20,379 nt of DNA from Angelakisella sp. GTDB taxonomy: Bacteria > Bacillota > Clostridia > Oscillospirales > Ruminococcaceae. The stretch is from NCBI GenBank assembly GCA_022795575.1, contig JAAWGY010000013.1, positions 1-20,379 on the forward strand, given 5' to 3'. The translations under genes and the position numbers were made by a program. The notes beneath the pieces are model-generated. The model made no database searches. It saw only the letters and a program-made list of their open reading frames with translations, and was not told where the DNA came from. Within the stretch, counting starts at the first letter, position 1; each line of letters opens with the position of its first letter. Positions 1-6,183 of this stretch are shown here, piece after piece.

Positions 1-98
1 CGTCCTGGGGAGTTTCGCTCCTGCGGGAGCGACCAGGGCCTGCGCGGCCCTGGACCTGCGGCCCGGTAGCCCGGGCGGGCACAACCTGTGGGACAGGC
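1..98 (+). repeat. 98-base hairpin-rich repeat, copy A
   Basis: Non-coding element made of successive short stem-loops. TCGCTCC pairs with GGAGCGA (15-32), CCAGGGCC with GGCCCTGG (33-53), GCCCGG with CCGGGC around TAGC (61-76), and CCTGT with ACAGG around GGG (85-97). It matches the reverse complement of 20093-20190 at 95 of 98 positions without gaps. Two of the three differences (64 and 73) are a paired swap that keeps the third stem intact. The right boundary is sharp, since similarity stops after base 98; the left boundary may lie outside the window. It resembles a dispersed REP/MITE-type palindromic repeat; no transposase is nearby. Confidence 0.85.
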
Positions 99-117
99 TT
101 GCCTCCCCTCCACTACC

Positions 118-146
118 GTGACAAAACCTCCCCCATATGCTACAAT
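118..146 (+). promoter_or_regulatory. Promoter of the ABC importer operon
   Basis: GTGACA (118-123), a 17-base spacer and TACAAT (141-146), with TG one base upstream of the -10 box (extended -10). It starts 20 bases after the repeat ends and lies 29 bases upstream of the first ATG, so the operon appears to begin here. Confidence 0.65.
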
Positions 147-175
147 AGAACCATCCTACCAAAGGAGGCTGTGGC

Positions 176-1594
176 ATGAACAAACACCTTGCGGCGGGCA
201 TCCTGGCCCTCCTAATCCTCCTATCTGCCGGCTGCGGCGATTCCGCCGCCTACCGCCAGGCCCTCCCCCAGCCCACCTACCCCATCCCCGGCCCCGGCAG
301 CGCCTCCCCCCAAGCCCCGGCGGCCCCCGCCGAAAAGCCACCCCTCTCCGGCCACCTCACCATCAAAAGCTACTGGGACCCCCTCCTGGACCTCTGCGTC
401 CAGGATTTCACCAGCCTCCACCCCGGCGTCACCATCGACCTCATCCAGTCCAACAAGGACGGACTCCTCCCCTTTGACGACTACCACACCCAAACCGCCG
501 TGGAGCTTATGAGCGGCGGCGGCGCGGACATCGTGGACGTGGCCAGCTTCGCCGTCTTCAAGTACGCCAAAAGCGGCGTCTTCTGCGACCTCTATCCCCT
601 GATGGACGCCGACCCGGACTTTTGCCGGGAGGATTACTATACCAATATCTTCCGGGCCAAGGAGTACCAGGGCAGCCTCTATTCCATGCCCTGCGGCTTC
701 AGCTACAACCTCCTCTATCTCAGCCGCCCCCTGCTAAAGGAGGCCGCCCTCCCCCTCCCCGCCTCCCTGAATTATCGGGAAATGCTGGCCCTCCAGCAGC
801 AGGTTGCCAGCGCCACCGGTACCACCCCCGGCCTGCTGCCGGGCCTGGACCCCTACAGCTTCTTCTGGTACGAGTGTCCGGAATACTACGATACCGATTC
901 CCGCACCGCCCGCTTTTCCCATCCGGCCTTTGCCGATTACCTCCGCCTCACTAAAACGCTGATCCCCCCGGACGGGGATACCGGCTTCACCCGCCTGGGG
1001 TACGACGACTCCTTCCTCCGGCAGGATTACCTCTTCTGCCGCTTCGATGTCTCCGGCGGGGATGACCTCTGCAACTTTCTCTTCGACTTCCCCAACATCG
1101 CCGGTCCGGTGCCCATGGTCAGCAGCTCCGGCCGGGCGCCCTTCCGGACTATGCGGGAGTACGCCATCACCAGCAGCAGCCCCAACCGGGCCCTGGCCTG
1201 GGAGTTTCTCAAATTCTGCGTCGGGGAGCGGCAGCCGCCGGAGAGCATCGATTCCCCCGATGCCAAGCGGTACCTCCTCTCCTACAACGCCTTTGTCCCC
1301 ATCAACAAGGCCAACTTTTTCAGCAGCTTCCGCTTCGCCTTCCAGTACCACCTCCCCTACTTTGAGAAGGACCCCGCGGTCCGGTGGCGGGAGGGGGACC
1401 GGGAGGAGATGATCCGGGAGGCCCTGGAGCTGCTCCACCGCTACAACCAGCAGCGGGACACCCCGGAGGCGGAGGGGGAGATCTACGGGCTGCTCTGTGA
1501 GGACCTGAACAGCTGCTATTATCTGGACCTGCTGACGCCGGAGGAAACGGCGGAGCGGCTCCAGAACCGGATGACTATCTTTTTAAGGGAGTGA
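176..1594 (+). CDS. ABC transporter extracellular solute-binding lipoprotein (family 1, sugar type)
   Basis: Predicted 472-residue substrate receptor of an ABC importer, anchored outside the membrane by a lipid on Cys20. The N-terminus has Lys3, a hydrophobic stretch (5-16) and LLSAGC; Ser rather than Leu at -3 makes the lipobox slightly atypical. A Pro/Ala-rich linker (about 24-55) leads into a lobe opening with a segment like those of maltose/multiple-sugar binding proteins. A late segment reading AITSSSPNRALAWEFLKFCV (about 329-348) matches the typical family-1 hinge region. AAAGGAGG at 161-168 with a 7-base spacing supports the ATG at 176. The next two genes follow almost without gap and encode a membrane protein and a fused permease. 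The family is clear; the substrate, probably a carbohydrate, cannot be read from the sequence. Confidence 0.87.
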   Translation: MNKHLAAGILALLILLSAGCGDSAAYRQALPQPTYPIPGPGSASPQAPAAPAEKPPLSGHLTIKSYWDPLLDLCVQDFTSLHPGVTIDLIQSNKDGLLPFDDYHTQTAVELMSGGGADIVDVASFAVFKYAKSGVFCDLYPLMDADPDFCREDYYTNIFRAKEYQGSLYSMPCGFSYNLLYLSRPLLKEAALPLPASLNYREMLALQQQVASATGTTPGLLPGLDPYSFFWYECPEYYDTDSRTARFSHPAFADYLRLTKTLIPPDGDTGFTRLGYDDSFLRQDYLFCRFDVSGGDDLCNFLFDFPNIAGPVPMVSSSGRAPFRTMREYAITSSSPNRALAWEFLKFCVGERQPPESIDSPDAKRYLLSYNAFVPINKANFFSSFRFAFQYHLPYFEKDPAVRWREGDREEMIREALELLHRYNQQRDTPEAEGEIYGLLCEDLNSCYYLDLLTPEETAERLQNRMTIFLRE

Positions 1595-1599
1595 CGCGG

Positions 1600-2010
1600 A
1601 TGAAGCCGGCTCGCCTGGTCTGGAGCCTTTGCCTGCTCTTCTTCGCCCTGATGGCGCTTGCCACTATTTTGGCGGTGGACCGCAGCTATCGGGAGCTTCC
1701 CCGGGTGGCCTTGGCCGCGGCCCGGGAGGTGCCCGGCGGGACTTGGATGGTGCCCCCCTCCGCCCTCTGCCGGGATGGGGAGGGCAGCTGCTATGTTCTG
1801 CTGGTCCAAGAGGAGGAGGGCCCCTGGGGCCGGGAGTACTACTGCCGCCGGGTGCCGGTGGCGCTGCTAAGGGACACCCCGGAGGGGGAGCAGGTGCTGG
1901 TGGCGGCAGGCCAGCGGCTTACCGCCCTGCCCATGGCGGCGGGCTGGGAGCGGCCCCTTTCCGGCGGGGAGCGGGTGCGGTTCTACCCGGACAGGGGGGC
2001 GGCGCCATGA
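1600..2010 (+). CDS. Short membrane-anchored protein of an ABC importer operon, function unknown
   Basis: A 136-residue protein I do not recognise. It has one N-terminal hydrophobic segment (about residues 6-25, from WSLCLLFF to TILAV). A short extracytoplasmic domain of about 110 residues follows, rich in Gly, Arg and Glu, with two Cys (about 51 and 57) that could form a disulfide and a third near 79. The topology would put the domain outside the cell, beside the binding protein and permease. A GTG at 1591 overlaps the upstream stop codon, but AAGGGAG (1585-1591) lies 8 bases before the ATG at 1600, so I chose 1600. The stop overlaps the permease start (ATGA at 2007-2010), so translation of the two is probably coupled. 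An accessory role in the transporter is inference from position only. Confidence 0.75.
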   Translation: MKPARLVWSLCLLFFALMALATILAVDRSYRELPRVALAAAREVPGGTWMVPPSALCRDGEGSCYVLLVQEEEGPWGREYYCRRVPVALLRDTPEGEQVLVAAGQRLTALPMAAGWERPLSGGERVRFYPDRGAAP

Positions 2011-3716
2011 AGCGGAGTCCGGCCCTTGCCCTGCTGCTCTCCCCCTGTCTTTTGGGGGTGGGGCTTCTCTTCGGCGTTCCCTTCTGCATCGCCCTTTGGC
2101 GGTCGCTGGCGGCGGGGCCGGGGAGCTACCTCCAGGCCCTGACAAACCCCATGTTCCGCCTGGGGACAAGGAACCTGCTGCGTTTTCTCCTGCTGGCCAT
2201 CCCCGGGACCATGGCCCTCGCCCTATGGCTGGCCCTTCTGCTCCGGCGGCTGGGGCGGGGCTTCTGGCCGCTGCTGGCGGCAATGCTCCTTCCCGCCCTC
2301 CTCCCCTCCGGCTCCACCGCCTTCTTCTGGAACTGCATCCTTGGCGTCAACGGCGTCATCAACCGGCTGCTCTACCAGTGGGGGCAGGAGATCGTCCTGT
2401 GGGATTCCGGCCGGTGGAGCATCCTGCTCCCGGCGGTCCTTTACCTCTGGAAGTTTTGCGGGCTGCTAACCCTGGTTTTTTGGGTGGGGCTGGGGAGCAT
2501 CCCCCGGGAGTACCACGAGCTGGCCCGGCTGGAGGGGGCGGGGCCATGGACACTCCTTTGGCGGATCACCCTTACCTACCTGACCCCCAGCCTGATGCTG
2601 GCGCTGCTGCTGGGCCTGATGTCCGCCTTCCGCATCTCCCGGGAGCTGCTGATGCTCTTTGGGCGGTATCCCGATGACGGCCTCTACCTCCTCCAGCACT
2701 TTTTGGCCGGCCAGCTGGAGCAGATGAACCTGCCGGTGCTTGGCGCCGCGGCGGTGCTGGTGGCGGGCGCCCTGCTGGCGGCGGCGGTGCCCCTGTGGCG
2801 GGCAGGGCAACGGACCTACGACAGCTTTACCCAGCGGGGGGAGTGGAACCTCCCCGCCCCTGGGCAAGGGAGGGGACAGAAGCGGGCTTTGGTCATCGCT
2901 ACTGTGGCGGCTGTCCTTTTTCTGCTGCCGGTCCTCTTTACGGCGGCAAACTCCCTCCTGCCGGCGGGGGAGGCCGCGGCCCGGTACAGCCCGGTGGTCA
3001 TGCCGGAGAACGCCGGGGGGCTGGCCCGGGGCGGGCTCCACTTTGTGGAGCCGGTGCTGCTGCCCGGCCGCCTTTCCCTGACTCAGTACCGGGATTTTCT
3101 CAGCTCCCCCGCCTATCTGCGGATGTTCTGGAACTCGGTGGCGCTGACGGTGCCGGCGGTGCTGCTCCACCTCCTGGTATCCGCCGCCGGCGCCTACGGC
3201 TTCTTCCGCCTCCGGGGGCGTCGGATGGAGCTGGTGTTTGGGGCCTGTCTGCTGCTGATGGCCATCCCCGCCCAGGTGATGGTGACGCCACAGTACCTCT
3301 TTTTCCGGGAGCTGGGGCTGGAAAAGAGCTGGTGGGCGGTGGTGCTGCCGGCGGTTTTCCATCCGGCCGGGGTCTGTCTGCTGCGGCTACAGCTGGCAGG
3401 CTTTCCCCCCGAGTGCATCGACGCGGCCCGGGAGAACGGGGCGGGGGAGCTTCAGGTCTTCACAAGGATCGTGCTGCCGGGCCTCCGGGAGGGGCTGATG
3501 CTGCTGGCGGTGTACACCTTTGCCGAATGCTGGAACGGGGTGGAGCAGGCGGTGGTATTCCTGCACGGGTACCGGCTGCCCTTATCGGTGCCGCTGGCCC
3601 GGCTGCTGCGAGAGGATATCGGCATCCTTTCGGCGGCATCGGTGGTGTACCTTGCGCCGGTGCTGCTGATCTTTTTGGGCTGCCTGCTGGAGCTGCGGCA
3701 ATCCGCCGGGGAATAG
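2007..3716 (+). CDS. Fused two-domain ABC sugar-type permease (MalF-like plus MalG-like halves in one chain)
   Basis: A 569-residue integral membrane protein carrying two complete permease units that are normally separate polypeptides of about 280-300 residues. The first half (1-265) has about six hydrophobic segments and an EAA loop at about 168-195 (EYHELARLEGAGPW onward). A hydrophilic linker (266-292) follows. The second half (293-569) has about six more segments and a second EAA loop at about 467-491 (PPECIDAARENGAGELQVF). EAA loops dock onto the ATPase subunits. The reading frame is open throughout with no internal start carrying a ribosome binding site at the junction, so this is a genuine fusion rather than two overlapping genes. 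The frame is also open upstream of 2007, but that part overlaps the preceding gene. No ATP-binding subunit is encoded here, so a shared MsiK/MsmK-type ATPase encoded elsewhere is likely. Confidence 0.85.
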   Translation: MKRSPALALLLSPCLLGVGLLFGVPFCIALWRSLAAGPGSYLQALTNPMFRLGTRNLLRFLLLAIPGTMALALWLALLLRRLGRGFWPLLAAMLLPALLPSGSTAFFWNCILGVNGVINRLLYQWGQEIVLWDSGRWSILLPAVLYLWKFCGLLTLVFWVGLGSIPREYHELARLEGAGPWTLLWRITLTYLTPSLMLALLLGLMSAFRISRELLMLFGRYPDDGLYLLQHFLAGQLEQMNLPVLGAAAVLVAGALLAAAVPLWRAGQRTYDSFTQRGEWNLPAPGQGRGQKRALVIATVAAVLFLLPVLFTAANSLLPAGEAAARYSPVVMPENAGGLARGGLHFVEPVLLPGRLSLTQYRDFLSSPAYLRMFWNSVALTVPAVLLHLLVSAAGAYGFFRLRGRRMELVFGACLLLMAIPAQVMVTPQYLFFRELGLEKSWWAVVLPAVFHPAGVCLLRLQLAGFPPECIDAARENGAGELQVFTRIVLPGLREGLMLLAVYTFAECWNGVEQAVVFLHGYRLPLSVPLARLLREDIGILSAASVVYLAPVLLIFLGCLLELRQSAGE

Positions 3717-3719
3717 CAA

Positions 3720-3808
3720 CAGACCGCCCCCATAACGACCTGCCCGCCGGGGCCACCCGACCGCATTGCGGTCGGGTGGCCCCGGCGGGCATAACCTATG
3801 GGACAGCC
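3720..3808. repeat. Large palindromic element between convergent operons, related to the 98-base repeat
   Basis: A perfect inverted repeat with 24-base arms (3742-3765 and 3767-3790) around a single T fills most of the gap between the permease stop and the citE stop. Its right arm and flank, 3784-3806, match 74-96 of repeat copy A at 21 of 23 positions (shared core AACCT-TGGGACAG), so it belongs to the same family. The left flank on the other strand is a looser match sharing GGCGGGCA and TATGGG. There is no T-run on either side, so it is not a standard terminator, but a stem this strong could block 3'-end decay or slow polymerase from both operons. Confidence 0.8.
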
Positions 3809-3822
3809 AGGCCACCTTCCGG

Positions 3823-4728
3823 CTACAGCTCCCCTGTATACACCCCTGCCGCCTTGGCCAGGGCGATGGTCCGCTTGGCTCCGTCGTAAAAGGCCACGTC
3901 CACCATCTTGCCGTCCACCGTAAACACCCCGATCCCCCGGGCCCGCTTGTCCTCGATCTCCCGGACCACCTTTTCCGCAAAGATAATCTCCTTTTCGGTG
4001 GGGGTGTACACCTCGTGGACCACCGCGATCTGCCGGGGGTTGATAAGGGACTTGCCGTCAAACCCCATGGCCCGGTCCAGCTCCACCTCCCGGCGGAAGC
4101 CCTCGGTGTCCTCCAGGTTGGTGTAAACCGTGTCAAAGCACTGGATCCCCGCGGCCCGGGCGGCGATGACCATCAGCTGCCGGGCCCCGGCCAGCTCCAC
4201 CCCGGTGCCGGTGATGGTGGTTTGCAGGTCCTTGGTGTAGTCCCCGCCGCTAAGGGCCACCCCGAAGAGCCGGGGGGAGGCCCCGCAGATCTCCCGGAGC
4301 TCCTGTACCCCCCGGGCCGATTCGATGGCCGCCATCAGCAGGGTACAGCCCTTTGGCCGGCCAAACTCCTCCTCGGCCCGGGCCACCGCCGCCTCCACCT
4401 GGCGGACATCCTCCGCCCCCTCGGTTTTGGCGATGCGGATGGCGTCGCAGCCCCCGGCCACACAGGCCCGGATGTCCTCCCGCCAGTGGGGGGTGTCCAA
4501 GCCGTTGATCCGCACCACCCGCTCCACCCCCCGGTAGTTGATCTCCCGCAGGGCGTGGTAGAGGGAGAGGCGGGCGGCGTCCTTCTGGTTTTCCGCCACC
4601 GCGTCCTCCAGGTCCAGCATGATGGAATCCGGCCGGTAGACGTAAGGGTCCTTGATGAGGCCGGGCTTTTGGCAGTTTAGGAACATCATCGAGCGGCGCA
4701 GCCGCTTTTTGTTTGCTTCGCTGATCAT
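3823..4728 (-). CDS. citE: Citrate lyase beta subunit (CitE-type lyase)
   Basis: 301-residue TIM-barrel lyase subunit of the HpcH/HpaI-CitE superfamily, usual length for CitE. It catalyses Mg-dependent cleavage of the acyl carrier protein-bound hydroxy acid (citryl-ACP to acetyl-ACP plus oxaloacetate in true citrate lyase). Visible motifs are LDLEDAV at 38-44, Arg73 in RINGLDT, the metal-binding pair Glu136 (IESARG) and Asp163 (GGDYTKDL), and the FDGKSLINPRQI segment at 223-234. The start overlaps the citD stop by four bases (ATGA), as expected for coupled subunits. It is the last gene of the operon. Related lyases act on citramalate or malyl/methylmalyl thioesters, but the adjacent citD and the citF upstream place it in a three-subunit citrate-lyase-type complex. 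Citrate versus citramalate cannot be decided here. Confidence 0.92.
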   Translation of the reverse strand: MISEANKKRLRRSMMFLNCQKPGLIKDPYVYRPDSIMLDLEDAVAENQKDAARLSLYHALREINYRGVERVVRINGLDTPHWREDIRACVAGGCDAIRIAKTEGAEDVRQVEAAVARAEEEFGRPKGCTLLMAAIESARGVQELREICGASPRLFGVALSGGDYTKDLQTTITGTGVELAGARQLMVIAARAAGIQCFDTVYTNLEDTEGFRREVELDRAMGFDGKSLINPRQIAVVHEVYTPTEKEIIFAEKVVREIEDKRARGIGVFTVDGKMVDVAFYDGAKRTIALAKAAGVYTGEL

Positions 4729-5024
4729 CGTACCGCACCTCCCCAGGGGACGGCGTCCCCCTGCCGGCCCGCCCCCCGCAGGGCGGCGGCCTCCACCCGG
4801 GCCTTGAGGGTGCAGTCCAGCGCCCCCTTGTCGATGACCGTCACTTTGGCCCCTGTCACCTCCAGCCGGGCCAGGGTATCGGCCACCACCTGGCGGATCT
4901 GCCTGCCGTACTGGCTCATCACGCTGCTGGAAAGCCGGATCTCCAGCCCGTCGGCGGGCTCTACCGTCACCTGGGCGTCGCTGGATTCCAGCGTCCCGGC
5001 CATGGCTGCTGCTACAATCTCCAT
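4725..5024 (-). CDS. citD: Citrate lyase acyl carrier protein (gamma subunit)
   Basis: 99-residue acyl carrier subunit of the lyase complex. The N-terminal AGTLESSDAQ segment matches the CitD family, and Ser14 within TLES is the expected attachment point for the phosphoribosyl-dephospho-CoA arm that carries the acetyl group. DKGALDC and a C-terminal region ending near PWGGAVR also fit. The frame is open further upstream, but the ATG at 5024 is preceded by AGGGAGGAAAGG and gives the right family length. It lies 22 bases after the isomerase gene and overlaps citE by four bases. The transferase and synthase that build the arm (CitX, CitG) and the activating ligase (CitC) are not in the window and would have to be encoded elsewhere. 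Confidence 0.92.
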   Translation of the reverse strand: MEIVAAAMAGTLESSDAQVTVEPADGLEIRLSSSVMSQYGRQIRQVVADTLARLEVTGAKVTVIDKGALDCTLKARVEAAALRGAGRQGDAVPWGGAVR

Positions 5025-5046
5025 ATTCCCTTTCCTCCCTCCCCCG

Positions 5047-6171
5047 CTACCCGCGGATGTAGATGTTGCCGTCCATAATGCGCCGGGCGGTGCGGATGAT
5101 CCCCGCCCTCTCCACCTCGTCCCCCGCAAGCTCCACCTTGACCAGGGTACAGCCGCTGGCGTGGCCCAGCACCATATTCCCCGCCCCGTGGGTGGGCTTG
5201 GCCAGCTCGTGGGGGATGGTGCCGGGCAGCATTGCCGCCGCGCCGGTGCCCACCGCGTAGGTCATGGGGTAGGCCTTGTGCATCGTCCCCACCGAGATCA
5301 TCCGGCAGCAAAGGTCCATCTCCGCCGCCGCCACCCGGTTGCCGTCCATGTCCACATAGTCCTGGGGGGCGGAGAGGATCCCCACCTTGGGCACCGCGGT
5401 GCAGCCGGTGCGGGCCTCCTCCCAGCGGGCCACAAAGCCCATCCTTTCCGCCGCCACGCAGCGGATCCGCTCCAGCAGCTCCATCAACTCCCCGTTGCCG
5501 TTTATCTCGGTGAGCTCGGCGCCGGTCATCCCAAGGTCCCGGGCCCGCACCAGCACCGCCGGGTTGGAAATATCCACCAGGGTGGCCTCGATGAGCCCCC
5601 AGCCGGGGATCTGGAGGGTATCCATCCGCCTGCCGGTGGGGAAGGTCTTGCCGGTGGAGGCCCCGCCGGGGCGCTCAAAGTAGAGCTCAATGGGGGAGCC
5701 GGTGCCGGGAACCCCCTTGATGGCGGCCTCCCCGTAGACGGCGGCCCGGCCGTTTTCCACCTGTACCCGGGCCTCGATGACCTTATCAGTGTTGACATTG
5801 TAGATCCGCACCACCGTCACCGGCTCCACCGCCGCCACCAGCCCCTCGTCGATGGCGAAGGGCCCCACGGCGGAGGAGATGTTGCCGCAGTTGAGGTTAT
5901 CCGAGACGTTGGGCTCCCGGATATCCACCTGGGCAAAGTAGTAGTCCACGTCGATCCCCTCCCGGCTGGAGGGGGAGATGACGGCGATTTTGCTGGTGGA
6001 GGAGACGGTGCCCCCCATACCGTCGATCTGCTTGACGTCGGGGGTTCCCATCACCCTCAGGAAGATCTCCTTCCAGCGGCTTTGGTCCTCCGGCAGGTCC
6101 CTTTTGTGGAAGATTACCGCCTTGCTGGTGCCCCCCCGCATATAGACGCAGGGATAACGTTCCATATACAC
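5047..6171 (-). CDS. PrpF-family isomerase (aconitate/methylaconitate/methylitaconate isomerase type)
   Basis: 374-residue cofactor-independent isomerase with the diaminopimelate-epimerase-like fold of the PrpF family. Family members move or flip double bonds in unsaturated di- and tricarboxylates: 2-methylaconitate isomerase PrpF, 4-oxalomesaconate tautomerase GalD, 3-methylitaconate isomerase Mii. Visible signatures are MRGGTSKA (11-18), DGMGGTVSSTSK (50-61), NCGNISSAVGPFAIDEG (94-110) and PTGRRMD. Lys61 and Cys95 are candidate catalytic residues by analogy. The start is GTG at 6171, chosen because AAGGGGG lies 7 bases upstream, overlapping the citF stop; the ATG two codons later would have a 13-base spacing. 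It is inserted between citF and citD, which ties its substrate to the lyase route. The exact substrate (trans-aconitate, itaconate or similar) is unknown. Confidence 0.88.
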   Translation of the reverse strand: MYMERYPCVYMRGGTSKAVIFHKRDLPEDQSRWKEIFLRVMGTPDVKQIDGMGGTVSSTSKIAVISPSSREGIDVDYYFAQVDIREPNVSDNLNCGNISSAVGPFAIDEGLVAAVEPVTVVRIYNVNTDKVIEARVQVENGRAAVYGEAAIKGVPGTGSPIELYFERPGGASTGKTFPTGRRMDTLQIPGWGLIEATLVDISNPAVLVRARDLGMTGAELTEINGNGELMELLERIRCVAAERMGFVARWEEARTGCTAVPKVGILSAPQDYVDMDGNRVAAAEMDLCCRMISVGTMHKAYPMTYAVGTGAAAMLPGTIPHELAKPTHGAGNMVLGHASGCTLVKVELAGDEVERAGIIRTARRIMDGNIYIRG

Positions 6172-6183
6172 AGCGCTGCCCCC

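Noticed and set aside
1629..2006. N-terminal extension of the permease frame upstream of 2007
   Set aside because: It is Gly/Pro/Arg-rich, overlaps the accessory gene, and the ATG at 2007 has a ribosome binding site and gives a normal membrane N-terminus.
2795..2900. Possible frameshift or stop separating two permease genes
   Set aside because: The frame reads straight through a plausible hydrophilic linker, with no internal start carrying a ribosome binding site.
3742..3790. Palindrome read as an ordinary bidirectional terminator
   Set aside because: There is no T-run on either strand after the stem, so the standard rho-independent mechanism is not supported, although some effect on 3' ends remains possible.
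2795..3889. 364-codon open frame overlapping the second half of the fused permease
   Set aside because: The product is Gly/Ala/Arg-rich and runs through the non-coding palindrome; the permease frame has the EAA loop and membrane segments.
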